Source: Actinomadura_C sp036008685
GTDB lineage: Bacteria > Actinomycetota > Actinomycetes > Streptosporangiales > Streptosporangiaceae
Assembly (NCBI GenBank): GCA_036008685.1
Contig: DASYNF010000210.1
Coordinates: 62,001-126,000 of the forward strand
Direction: 5' to 3'
Length of the DNA: 64,000 nt
This document shows, one piece after another, positions 42,210 to 50,254 of this stretch. A program made the position numbers and the translations under genes. The notes beneath the pieces were generated by a model. That model was not told the origin of the DNA, made no database searches, and saw nothing but the letters and a program-made list of their open reading frames with translations. Each line of letters starts with the position of its first letter. Position 1 is the first letter of the stretch.

Positions 42210-43307
42210 ATGAGGCCGCCACGGATCCTGCTCATGACCACCCTCGCCACCGCCCTCACGACCGCCCTCGCGGCAGGGGTCGCCATGCCGGGCCGGCCGA
42301 GCGCGCATGCCACGACGCTCGACTCCGGATACCCGCGACCGGGCTGGGAGGCCAGGCCGACGGGGAGCACCGCGCGGCTACGCGGGCTGGCCGCCGTCGA
42401 CCACGACGTCGCCTGGACGGCCGGCGGCGGGGGCACCGTTCTGCGCACCACGGACGGGGGCCGCACCTGGCACCCGGCGTCGCCCCCCGGTGCGGCGGGG
42501 CTGGAGTTCCGGGACGTGGAGGCGTTCGACGCCGACACCGCCGTGGTCCTGGCGATCGGTGAGAGCGACGCCTCCCGCGTCTACCGGACCGAAGACGGCG
42601 GACGCTCGTGGACCCTGGCCTTCCGCAACGAGGACCCGAGGGCCTTCTACGACTGCATGGCCTTCTCAGACCACCGGCGAGGGCTCGCGGTCAGCGATCC
42701 CGTGGACGGCAAGTTCCGCGTCCTCTCCACCGAGGACGGCGGCCGCAGCTGGAAGGTGCTCCCGCCGGCGGGCATGCCCCCGGCTCTGACGGGTGAATTC
42801 GCCTTCGCGGCCAGCGGCCAGTGCCTCGTCGCACGGGGCCGGGACGCCTGGCTGGCCAGCGGTGGGGGCGCCAGGTCGCGGGTCTTCCACTCCCGCGACC
42901 GTGGCCGGACCTGGAGTGCGTCGGCCACCCCGCTCCCCAGTGGCGAGGCACAGGGGATCTTCGGACTGGCCTTCCGCGACACGGGCCATGGCATCGCGGT
43001 CGGCGGGGACTACCGGCCCGGGGCGGCGTCGCCGGACGCCGCGGCGACCGCCCGCGACGGCGGTGGCCACTGGACGCTCGCGCCGGACCCGCCGGCGTCC
43101 TATCGCTCCGGCGTGGCCTGGCTGTGGGGACACGCCGTCATAGCCGTCGGCCCCACCGGCAGCGACGTGTCCTTCACGGCCGGCCGTACATGGCGGCGAT
43201 TCGACTCCGGAAGCTTCGACACCGTGGACTGCACGGCGGACGGTGCCTGCTGGGCCTCGGGAGAGCAGGGCAGGGTGGCCAGGCTCCGCCTTCGGCCAAG
43301 GGCTTGA
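42210..43307 (+). CDS. Secreted BNR/YCF48-type beta-propeller protein
   Basis: The 365-residue exported protein has a signal peptide (residues 1-33, ending PSAHA). Several Asp-box/BNR-like repeats follow, visible as TTDGGRTWHP, TEDGGRSWTL, TEDGGRSWKV, SRDRGRTWSA and ARDGGGHWTL between residues 85 and 300. This is a beta-propeller related to YCF48/HCF136 and sialidase-like proteins. The function is unknown, and there is no catalytic Arg triad to support a sialidase. It is convergent with the next membrane-protein gene. Confidence 0.85.
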   Translation: MRPPRILLMTTLATALTTALAAGVAMPGRPSAHATTLDSGYPRPGWEARPTGSTARLRGLAAVDHDVAWTAGGGGTVLRTTDGGRTWHPASPPGAAGLEFRDVEAFDADTAVVLAIGESDASRVYRTEDGGRSWTLAFRNEDPRAFYDCMAFSDHRRGLAVSDPVDGKFRVLSTEDGGRSWKVLPPAGMPPALTGEFAFAASGQCLVARGRDAWLASGGGARSRVFHSRDRGRTWSASATPLPSGEAQGIFGLAFRDTGHGIAVGGDYRPGAASPDAAATARDGGGHWTLAPDPPASYRSGVAWLWGHAVIAVGPTGSDVSFTAGRTWRRFDSGSFDTVDCTADGACWASGEQGRVARLRLRPRA

Positions 43308-43328
43308 ATGCCGCCGGGCGCGTGGACC

Positions 43329-44582
43329 TCAGGCCGCCCGGACGAGCTCACGCGCGGGCGTCGGCTCCGGCGGCTCCGGAGGCTCGGCGGCCCGGCGCCT
43401 CCCCCAGGGCATGGCGGCCACGAGCAGAGGGATCAGCAGCACGGAGCTCATCGCCCACCAGCGGTGGTTGATCCACCACTGGGTCTCGTCGAACTGGGTC
43501 AGGTAGATGTAGCCGAGGCCGGCCCATACCGCCGAGGCGGCCATCGCGACCTGGCTCCACCGGGTCGGCCTGGCGATCAGGAACGGCACGAACCAGAGGA
43601 GATACTGCGCGCCCATCCGTGGCGTCACGATCATGAAGGCCAGGAGCATCGCGACGGTGAGGTCGATCCGGTCACCGCGCCGCCACAGCCAGGCCACGAC
43701 GGCCAGGCTCGTGTAGAGGACCAGTTGGCCGACCCTGGAGTAGGTCGGGTGCAGCTCCCAGTTGCCGCCGGTGAGCAGCGCCGTCCATCCCCACTCCCCC
43801 ACGATCGGGCGGACTCCGCCGAGGTACTGGGCAACGTCGAGCATGCTCCTGAACGTCGTCTCCAGGAACAACGGCTGGGTGACGAGGAACAGCAGTGGCA
43901 CCGCTCCGGCGGCGAACAGCCCGCACACACGCTGTCGCCAGGTGGGGAGCACCGCGAGGATGACCGGGAGAAGAATGATGGGCCAGCTCTTGGCCGACAG
44001 CGCGAGGCCGAACAACGCGCCCGCAGCGACGCATCGCACTCCCCAAGGCCCCCATGGCCGGGTGGAGCGCGCCGACTGGGCCACGAGGTAGGCGCCGGCC
44101 AGGAACACCAGGGCGACCGGCTCCACCTGCGAGTGGATCACCGAGACCAGGAGCGCGATGGGATTACAGGCGTACTGGAAGCGGCTCAGCGCTCCTCGCT
44201 CGCCGGCGAGGCGCCCCACGAGCACGATCAGAGCGACGTCGGCGATGACGGTGATGAGACGCCCGCTGATCTCCCAGGGGATGCCGAGAGACATCGGGAG
44301 CGCGTAGACGTAGGGGATCATCGGCAGGAAGTGCCATGCCCCCTCGGTCGTCAGGACCGGATCCCGCCCCGCCAGGACGGCCTCGGCGGCGGGTTTGAAA
44401 CTCTGGATGAAATCGACCGGCTGCCAGGAGTCGACGGCGGCGAAAACGAGGAGCACCAGGCGCAGCCCGATGCCGACCATGAGGGCGACGGCGAGTGACG
44501 GCCGCCAGCCCCGCCACTGCGCCACGAGCGCGAGCGCGAAGGCGCCGACCAGCAGAAACGTCGTTATTAGTGGATGATCCAT
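43329..44582 (-). CDS. GT-C-type membrane mannosyltransferase-like protein
   Basis: This 417-residue polytopic protein has about eleven membrane helices. Its first extracytoplasmic loop reads VDSWQPVDFIQSFKPAAEAVLAGRDPVLTT, an acidic loop position comparable to actinobacterial alpha-mannosyltransferases and DUF2029-like enzymes. NCNPIALL-like and HSQVEPVALVF segments follow near residue 140. Sugar donor and acceptor are unknown. It is the second GT-C-type gene of the accessory segment, but it is not linked to the one at 35.8 kb. The start ATG at 44582 leads into a hydrophobic segment. Confidence 0.75.
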   Translation of the reverse strand: MDHPLITTFLLVGAFALALVAQWRGWRPSLAVALMVGIGLRLVLLVFAAVDSWQPVDFIQSFKPAAEAVLAGRDPVLTTEGAWHFLPMIPYVYALPMSLGIPWEISGRLITVIADVALIVLVGRLAGERGALSRFQYACNPIALLVSVIHSQVEPVALVFLAGAYLVAQSARSTRPWGPWGVRCVAAGALFGLALSAKSWPIILLPVILAVLPTWRQRVCGLFAAGAVPLLFLVTQPLFLETTFRSMLDVAQYLGGVRPIVGEWGWTALLTGGNWELHPTYSRVGQLVLYTSLAVVAWLWRRGDRIDLTVAMLLAFMIVTPRMGAQYLLWFVPFLIARPTRWSQVAMAASAVWAGLGYIYLTQFDETQWWINHRWWAMSSVLLIPLLVAAMPWGRRRAAEPPEPPEPTPARELVRAA

Positions 44583-44748
44583 TTCAGTTCAAGGTTGCCA
44601 TGAATGCCGCCCGTACGCATTGATCGAGACCGATTTCACAGAGAGTTCATAAGCACGACACAAGGCTACGAACACTACCAAGGGGTGCGGCATGCACTTT
44701 ACCGACCCGGCCTTGATCCCACTCTCGCGGCGTAGCCTAAGCGGTCCC

Positions 44749-44805
44749 GAGGCGTCCGGGCCCGGTCCGTGCCGCCGGGACCGGACCCGGCGGCACGGAC
44801 GCCTC
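44749..44805. terminator. Long stem-loop terminator after WYL gene
   Basis: Outer arms GAGGCGTCCG (44749-44758) and CGGACGCCTC (44796-44805) are perfect inverted repeats. Inner GC-rich segments pair further. It ends exactly one base before the WYL stop codon complement, so it is the terminator of that gene and may also stop transcription from the opposite side. Confidence 0.6.
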
Positions 44806-45360
44806 CTATGCGGCGATCCTCCGCTGGAACGGCAGGAACCGCTCGGCCGGATGGGCCGGCGCGGGGCTGCCGGTGGGCTCCACCGCCAGGATCCGGTCGA
44901 ACCGGAAGGCGCGGATACCCCGGCGCAGCCTGCACCAGGCGACGAGATACCAGTGATCTTTGTGCACCAGGCAGGTCACCGGCTCGACGTGACGGACCGA
45001 GTATGTGCCCTTGGCGTCCTGGTAGTGCAGCCGGACGGCCAGCCGCTCGCTGATCGCGGCGGCGAGGGTCTTCGCCCGGCCGGCGATGGCACCCTCGAGC
45101 GGCGTCGTCAGGGTGGCCAGCGTGACGGCGACCAGGTCGGCACGGACGTCTCCGTCCGGGCCGCCTTCCCGGGGGACCCGGTCCGGGTCGTTGTCGAACA
45201 GGCGGCGGAGCGCCTCGCAGGCCGCGGTCGACTGCGGACCCGCGCCCAGATGGGCGAGTGACAGCGCGAGAGCCGCGATCTCGGCCGGTGTCAAAGAGGT
45301 GGCCTGAGGAGTCGTCCGGTCGGCCGGCGTAGGGCGGGCGGTGCTCATGACGTTTGCCAT
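44806..45360 (-). CDS. WYL-domain protein without DNA-binding domain
   Basis: The 184-residue protein contains a linker helix region (LTPAEIAALALSLAHLG, like the YafY-type sensor) and a WYL core: SERLAVRLHYQDAKGTYSVR, then VHKDHWYLVAWCRLRRGIRAFRF. In usual YafY/PafB-type regulators an HTH domain precedes this, but here only about 20 residues come before the linker. Either the DNA-binding part has been lost or the protein acts as a ligand-binding partner. An inverted repeat sits immediately upstream of the start. ATG 45348 is an alternative. Confidence 0.75.
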   Translation of the reverse strand: MANVMSTARPTPADRTTPQATSLTPAEIAALALSLAHLGAGPQSTAACEALRRLFDNDPDRVPREGGPDGDVRADLVAVTLATLTTPLEGAIAGRAKTLAAAISERLAVRLHYQDAKGTYSVRHVEPVTCLVHKDHWYLVAWCRLRRGIRAFRFDRILAVEPTGSPAPAHPAERFLPFQRRIAA

Positions 45361-45372
45361 ACTTAGATCATA

Positions 45373-45398
45373 CGTTCGAAAGCCGACATTTTCGAACG
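45373..45398. promoter_or_regulatory. Operator-like inverted repeat upstream of WYL gene
   Basis: Perfect 9-base arms CGTTCGAAA (45373-45381) and TTTCGAACG (45390-45398) are separated by 8 bases, centred 26 bases upstream of the WYL start. Its placement suits autoregulation or repression of the neighbouring PH-domain gene. Confidence 0.5.
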
Positions 45399-45512
45399 GT
45401 CAGAGCACGGAGCCGCAGACCCGTTCCGGGAAGTCGAGCTCCGCAAATCGCGGTGGCTGGGTTACCGTTGAGCCGGATGGATCTTGACTGAGCGGCGAGG
45501 CGGCTACCACGA

Positions 45513-46022
45513 ATGAAGTTCACCAACCTGGTGATCCGCAACTCGCACCACGTCGACCGGTACCTGATGTCCTACGAGGGCAAGCCGGTCGTCATCCGCC
45601 GTCACCCGGCGATGCTGCTGCGACCGGTGCTGGAGGCCACGGCGGCGTTCGGCGCGGCGAGCGCGATCAGTGCCGCGGTCGGCCCGGGCCCCGGGTTCAT
45701 CGTGTGGTGGCTGTGGCTCGCCGTCATGCTCCGGCTGGCGTACAAGGTCTACGAGTGGTCGGACGAGTTCTTCATCGTCACCGAGCATCGCGTCATGCTG
45801 ATCGTCGGAGTCTTCAACCGCAAGGTCGCGATGATGCCGCTGGCCAAGGTCACCGACATCGCCTTCGAACGACCCCTGCTGGGACGCGTCCTCGGCTATG
45901 GCACCTTCGTCATCGAGTCCGCGGGCCAGGACCAGGCCCTGCGCGAGGTGGAGTACATCCCCTACCCGGAGCAGCTCTATCTCGAAGTGTCCTCAGTGAT
46001 CTTCCCTGCTGGGGACGACTGA
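45513..46022 (+). CDS. Bacterial PH-domain membrane protein
   Basis: The 169-residue protein has two transmembrane helices (about residues 43-78, including FGAASAISAAVGPGPGFIV and WLAVMLRLAYKVYEW). A bacterial PH-like domain follows: FFIVTEHRVMLIVGVFNRKVAMMPLAKVTDIAFE and LGRVLGYGTFVIESAGQ. This is the YdbS/YdbT-like pattern (a helix pair followed by a domain with RVMxxxG and LxxVxDI). The role is unknown. It is divergent from the WYL gene across 150 bases. Ribosome-binding site support is weak. Confidence 0.85.
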   Translation: MKFTNLVIRNSHHVDRYLMSYEGKPVVIRRHPAMLLRPVLEATAAFGAASAISAAVGPGPGFIVWWLWLAVMLRLAYKVYEWSDEFFIVTEHRVMLIVGVFNRKVAMMPLAKVTDIAFERPLLGRVLGYGTFVIESAGQDQALREVEYIPYPEQLYLEVSSVIFPAGDD

Positions 46023-46197
46023 CCGTCACGGCCTTCCCCGGGCCGGATAAGGGATCGGACGGGCGACCCCGGAAACTCCCGGAAAATCCCTTTCGCCCAC
46101 AGATTCGGTCACCTGAAAAGGTGCCTGAGTCATGATCTGCGGCTGCGCGGGTATCGCCATGTGAACAGGTTGCATCTGCAGGGACGGGAGATCCGGC

Positions 46198-46464
46198 ATG
46201 ACGGCCTCTGCTTACCACGACCTTCCCCTTCCTCAATATGATGGTTTTATTGGATTCCGGCCAACCCAGGAACAGGAACGGCTCATCCGTAAGGCGGCGG
46301 AACTGTCCGGCTGGAGCATCTCGGACTACGTGCTGTGCGCGGTGCTCGACCGGGCTGAACGGGAGGTCCACGAGGACGCGGCCCGCGCGGAATGGGAGCG
46401 GAACCCCGCGCCGCCCTCGATCGAACCCTTCGAGAGCCTGATCAGAATCTACGATGAGCTCTAG
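46198..46464 (+). CDS. DUF1778-like antitoxin-type protein (orphan)
   Basis: The 88-residue protein begins MTASAYHDLPLPQYDGFIGF and has RPTQEQERLIRKAAELSGWSISDYVLCAVLDRAEREV, a ribbon-helix-helix-like DUF1778 pattern. In type II systems DUF1778 proteins neutralise GNAT toxins encoded immediately downstream. Here only the convergent HIT gene follows, so no toxin is present. The N-terminal codons are less GC-rich than the surroundings. GGGAG lies 7 bases before ATG. It may be a remnant of a toxin-antitoxin pair or a stand-alone DNA-binding protein. Confidence 0.65.
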   Translation: MTASAYHDLPLPQYDGFIGFRPTQEQERLIRKAAELSGWSISDYVLCAVLDRAEREVHEDAARAEWERNPAPPSIEPFESLIRIYDEL

Positions 46465-46551
46465 GGGACGTCTCCTCCCGGAACCCGGCGAGCGGCCCGG
46501 CCCCGGAGCCCCTGACACCGATCAGCCCAGCACCGATCAACCCCAGGCCGA

Positions 46552-46974
46552 TCAACCGAGTGCCGCGCGAAGCCGGGCCGCGTAGTCGGCCGCCTCGGCT
46601 TCGGAGGCGTACTTGTACCGTGGCCAGAAGAAGCCGCGAAGCCCATCCTTGCGATTGCGCGGCACCACGTGCACGTGAAGGTGCGGCACGCTCTGACTGA
46701 TCTTGTTGTTCATGGCGACGAAGGATCCCTCGGCGCCGAACGCGCTCTCCATCGCGGCGGCGAGCCCTTGCGCATGCCGGAAAAAGGGCCCCACCAGCTC
46801 GGCCGGGAGGTCGGGGAGCGTATTGAGATGTCTACGCGGCACCAGCAGCGTGTGCCCCTTCCGCAGGGGCCGGGCATCCAGAAAGGCGAGGGCCTCCTCG
46901 GTCTCGAGCACCATGTGCGCGGGTCGCCGACCCTCGACGATGTCACAGAAGACGCAGGCTTCCATGACGGGCAT
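46552..46974 (-). CDS. HIT-family nucleotide hydrolase/transferase
   Basis: The 140-residue histidine-triad protein begins CVFCDIVEGRRPAHMVLE and carries the active-site motif SVPHLHVHVVPR (HxHxH) near residue 98, with the catalytic middle His. An N-terminal CxxC may bind zinc, as in many HIT proteins. It probably hydrolyses adenosine nucleotides linked to phosphate, amine or dinucleotide groups. It is divergent from the ABC transporter gene across 59 bases. ATG 46965 would also be acceptable. Confidence 0.93.
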   Translation of the reverse strand: MPVMEACVFCDIVEGRRPAHMVLETEEALAFLDARPLRKGHTLLVPRRHLNTLPDLPAELVGPFFRHAQGLAAAMESAFGAEGSFVAMNNKISQSVPHLHVHVVPRNRKDGLRGFFWPRYKYASEAEAADYAARLRAALG

Positions 46975-47033
46975 TGTGCCGTTCCGCGGCGGCTGACGGC
47001 CGCCTTATCCGCTCAACGTTAAGATCCGCGATC

Positions 47034-47825
47034 ATGCGATTGAACAGTGTCGCGTTCCGATATCGCCGGCGGGCCCCCTGGGTGCTGCGCGATGTCAGCC
47101 TGACCCTGAGGCCTGGACGGATCATCGAGGTCACAGGTCCCAACGGGGCCGGCAAGTCGACACTGCTGCGGCTGCTCGCGGGCGTCCTCCGGCCGGCCCG
47201 CGGTGACGTCGAGGGCAGGCCCGCCCAGGTCGGCTACGCGCCCGAGCGCTTCCCGGCCGGACAGCCCTTCACACCCCGCGGCTATCTCGCCCACATGGCT
47301 CGGGTGCACGGGGCCCCGGTGGCCTCCGTCGCGGCCTGGGCGGACCGGCTGCGGTTCGCCGGGTCGCTGGACGTGCCTTTGACCCGGTTGTCCAAGGGCA
47401 ACGCGCACAAGGTCGGACTCGCCCAGGCTCTGCTCGGTGACCCGGGATTGCTCGTGCTCGACGAGCCGTTCGCCGGGCTGGACGCCGAGACGAGGGCGGA
47501 ACTGCCCGCGCTGCTGTCCGGGCTGCGTTCCCGGGGCGCGACCCTGGTCGTGAGTGACCATCAGGGCTGTCTTCGAGATCTCCCGGACGTGGAAGGCCTG
47601 GAGGTCACGGGCCACACGGTCCATCCCGTCGCCGTCCCGATCCTGCCGGTCCGTGCCGAGCGGGCCGGGATCGAACGTGAGGACCGGGAGACGGAGGGGG
47701 TCACAGGGCGGGTACGGACAGGCCGGGCCGTGATCGAGGTCGTCGTACCGCTCCACGAGGCCGAGACCGTCCTCGCCAGGCTCCGGGACGACGGTTATGA
47801 CGCCCGGGAACCGCGGCCGTGCTGA
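47034..47825 (+). CDS. ABC transporter ATP-binding protein
   Basis: The 263-residue ATPase has Walker A GPNGAGKST (residues 36-44), an unusual signature LSKGNAHKVGLAQALL in place of LSGGQ, Walker B LLVLDEPFAGLD, and the switch His in VVSDHQG. Its C-terminal 60 residues are not typical of the family. The next gene, starting 7 bases before its stop, is a membrane partner, so together they form a small exporter. The exported molecule is unknown. The frame opens upstream, but ATG 47034 begins the canonical first strand MRLNSVAFRYRRR. Confidence 0.92.
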   Translation: MRLNSVAFRYRRRAPWVLRDVSLTLRPGRIIEVTGPNGAGKSTLLRLLAGVLRPARGDVEGRPAQVGYAPERFPAGQPFTPRGYLAHMARVHGAPVASVAAWADRLRFAGSLDVPLTRLSKGNAHKVGLAQALLGDPGLLVLDEPFAGLDAETRAELPALLSGLRSRGATLVVSDHQGCLRDLPDVEGLEVTGHTVHPVAVPILPVRAERAGIEREDRETEGVTGRVRTGRAVIEVVVPLHEAETVLARLRDDGYDAREPRPC

Positions 47826-48514
47826 GCCTCACGCGCTTCCACCTGTCCGGCTACGTCAGGTCCCTGCGGGCGTTTCAACCACTGCTGGCCATCACTCTGC
47901 TGGCCGTCCTGGTGTTCCTCGGCAGCCCCGGGACGCCGGACCGGGTCACGACCCTGAAACTCATCGTCGGCGGCTATGGCGACAGCGCCGCGCTGCTGTT
48001 CCCGGTGTGGGCATGGGCGGCCAGGGGACTGCTCGACACCGAGCCCGACGGCCAGCGGGAGCTGTCCGCCCTCGCGGCCGGCCGGATCAGGGCGCCGGCC
48101 GCCGCGCTCCTGGCTGCGTACATCCTCAACGTGTCCCTCGGAGTCCTGCTGTTCGCCGTGCCTCTCGTCAACGGCCTGAGCGCCGGCGTCCCGGCCCCCG
48201 CCCTGTGGACGGCAGTGGCCCTGCACCTCGTGGTGGCGGTGCCGGCGACGCTGCTCGGGGCGCTCACCAGCCACGCCGTGCTCTCCTCGACCGCGGTCTC
48301 CATCCTGGTGCTGCTGAGCGGGTGCGTGGCGCTCCTGCTCCTGAGCATGGGACCGCTGAGCCCGGTCTCGATCCCGATGATCGAGTGGCTGCGGGCCGCA
48401 CACGAGGGCCCGGGTCGCTTCACCTCCGCCTTTCCCGGCGTGGCGGCGCACATCGCACTCTGGTCCGCCGTGGCGGGAGCCGGCTATGCCATGGCGCGCA
48501 GGGGCCGGCCGTGA
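47819..48514 (+). CDS. ABC-type membrane permease partner
   Basis: The 231-residue protein has about six hydrophobic helices, starting RAFQPLLAITLLAVLVFLG and ending VAAHIALWSAVAGAGYAMAR. It starts at GTG inside the ATPase gene (a 7-base overlap) and is almost certainly its membrane partner. Sequence alone gives no substrate, and similarity to known permeases is only general. The two genes stand apart from any biosynthetic cluster. Confidence 0.75.
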   Translation: MLSLTRFHLSGYVRSLRAFQPLLAITLLAVLVFLGSPGTPDRVTTLKLIVGGYGDSAALLFPVWAWAARGLLDTEPDGQRELSALAAGRIRAPAAALLAAYILNVSLGVLLFAVPLVNGLSAGVPAPALWTAVALHLVVAVPATLLGALTSHAVLSSTAVSILVLLSGCVALLLLSMGPLSPVSIPMIEWLRAAHEGPGRFTSAFPGVAAHIALWSAVAGAGYAMARRGRP

Positions 48515-48536
48515 GGGCCCCGGTGGCCGCGGTCGC

Positions 48537-49046
48537 CTAAGCGCCGTCGAGGGCGGAGGCGAGCTGGGCGAGGAAGGCGTCGACCTCCCGCTCGTCATAG
48601 CCCGGACCGAAACGTACGGTCCGGAACAGGCTCTCCCGTACGTCCCGGCCGGTGATCGGCGGCTCCAGGCCGCGCAACCCGGCGATCACCCGCTCGAGGA
48701 ACGTGTCCACGTCCCTCACGTCGTAACCGGTGCGGATCCGGACCCCGCGGAACTGGACGCTCTCGATCCAGCCGATCAGCCAGGCGAGGCGGGCCTGCGG
48801 GCGTTTGGGCCGCAGCCGCCGCGGGCCCGTGGCCGCCAGCCGCCGGATGTGCTCGTGCAGTGCCTCGTCGACCACCCGGCGGTCATAGCCGCGGGTGGAG
48901 AGGTCGAAGCGGCTCGCCCGTACCTCCGCGGCCGTTATGGCCGGGGTCTGCGGCGATCCGCCCTCGGCCGTCGCCGTGATCCGCTGGATCAGCGTGTCGA
49001 CCTGGGTGCGGTTGTATCCGCGCAACGCCGCCGGGAAGTGCGACAT
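48537..49046 (-). CDS. DivIVA-repeat protein downstream of rlmN
   Basis: The 169-residue soluble protein contains four short DivIVA-like motifs of the RGYxxxxVDxxLxxx type: RGYNRTQVDTLI (residues 9-20), RGYDRRVVDEAL (52-63), TGYDVRDVDTFL (106-117) and PGYDEREVDAFL (148-159). Actinobacterial DivIVA-domain proteins contain one or two such elements that recruit cell-pole or division factors; four in a compact protein is notable. It starts 8 bases after the rlmN stop codon and is cotranscribed. The partner is unknown. No coiled-coil tail of polar growth DivIVA is present. Confidence 0.8.
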   Translation of the reverse strand: MSHFPAALRGYNRTQVDTLIQRITATAEGGSPQTPAITAAEVRASRFDLSTRGYDRRVVDEALHEHIRRLAATGPRRLRPKRPQARLAWLIGWIESVQFRGVRIRTGYDVRDVDTFLERVIAGLRGLEPPITGRDVRESLFRTVRFGPGYDEREVDAFLAQLASALDGA

Positions 49047-49054
49047 CGGGCTCC

Positions 49055-50170
49055 TCAGTCCTGGGTGGCGGCGGCGAGCTGGCCGCACGCACCGTCGATC
49101 TCCCTGCCACGCGTGTCCCGCACCGTCACGGGCACGCCGTGCGCCTCCAGCCGCGCGACGAACTCCTTCTCGTCCCGCGGGCGTGAGGCGGTCCACTTGG
49201 AGCCCGGCGTCGGGTTCAGCGGGATGAGGTTGACATGGACGAGGTGCCCCCGCAACAGCTTCCCGAGCAGATCCGCCCGCCATGCCTGATCGTTGATGTC
49301 CTTGATCATCGCGTATTCGATGGAGACCCGGCGTCCGGTCTTGTCGGCGTAGGCCCACGCCGCGTCGAGGACCTCTCCTACCTTCCACCGGGTGTTGATG
49401 GGGACGAGCTCGTCCCGGAGTTCGTCGTCGGGCGCGTGCAATGACACGGCGAGCCGTACGGACAGGTTCTCCTCCGTGAGCCTCTGGATCGCCGGGACCA
49501 GTCCCACCGTGGAGACGGTCACCGAGCGCTGCGAGATGCCGAGCCCGCCGGGAACCGGGTCGGTGATCCTCCGCACCGCGCCCAGCACGGCCTTGTAGTT
49601 GGCCAGCGGCTCGCCCATGCCCATGAACACGATGTTCGAGACCCGGCCGGGTCCGCCCGCGACCTCTCCACGTGCCAGCGCGCGCGCGCCCGCCGCGACC
49701 TGTTCGACGATCTCGGCGGTCGAGAGGTTGCGCGTGAGCCCGGCCTGCCCCGTGGCGCAGAACGGGCAGTTCATCCCACACCCCGCCTGTGACGACACGC
49801 ACACGGTGACCCGGTCGGGATAGCGCATCAGCACGGATTCGATGAGCGTCCCGTCGAAGGCCTTCCACAACGACTTGAGAGTCCGGCCGTCGTCGGTGGT
49901 CTGCTGCCGCAGCGGCGTCAGGAGGGTCGGCAGCAGCTCGCCGACGAGCCGGTCGCGCACCGCTGCGGGGAGGTCGGTCATGGCCGCCGGGTCGTCCGCC
50001 AGGCGCGCGAAATAGTGCCGCGAAAGCTGATCGGCACGGAAGGGCTTCTCCCCCAGCGCGGCCACGGCCTCCCTGCGCTCGGCCGGGGCCAGGTCGGCGA
50101 GATGGCGGGGGGGCTTGGCCCGGCGGGGAGCGACGAAGGTCAGCTGGCCTGGGCTGGGGGTCGAAGACAT
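49055..50170 (-). CDS. rlmN: 23S rRNA (adenine-2503-C2)-methyltransferase
   Basis: RlmN is a radical-SAM methyltransferase for A2503 of 23S rRNA and A37 of some tRNAs. The 371-residue protein has the cluster motif SSQAGCGMNCPFCATGQAG near residue 110 (CxxxCxxC) and GGPGRVSNIVFMGMGEPLANY. The middle section reads ISQRSVTVSTVGLVPAI, and the C-terminal catalytic Cys region lies near DTRGREIDGACGQL. The start at ATG 50170 fits the family start and excludes a longer frame. It lies in the region normally adjacent to cdsA, now interrupted by the SUFU-like gene, and leads into the DivIVA-repeat gene. Confidence 0.96.
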   Translation of the reverse strand: MSSTPSPGQLTFVAPRRAKPPRHLADLAPAERREAVAALGEKPFRADQLSRHYFARLADDPAAMTDLPAAVRDRLVGELLPTLLTPLRQQTTDDGRTLKSLWKAFDGTLIESVLMRYPDRVTVCVSSQAGCGMNCPFCATGQAGLTRNLSTAEIVEQVAAGARALARGEVAGGPGRVSNIVFMGMGEPLANYKAVLGAVRRITDPVPGGLGISQRSVTVSTVGLVPAIQRLTEENLSVRLAVSLHAPDDELRDELVPINTRWKVGEVLDAAWAYADKTGRRVSIEYAMIKDINDQAWRADLLGKLLRGHLVHVNLIPLNPTPGSKWTASRPRDEKEFVARLEAHGVPVTVRDTRGREIDGACGQLAAATQD

Positions 50171-50254
50171 CACCTGCCAGTGTCTCAAACGTACCGGCGT
50201 GCTTGGGCCAAAGGCGGCCCTTCACATACGTGGACTGCACTAAAGTCATGATCT

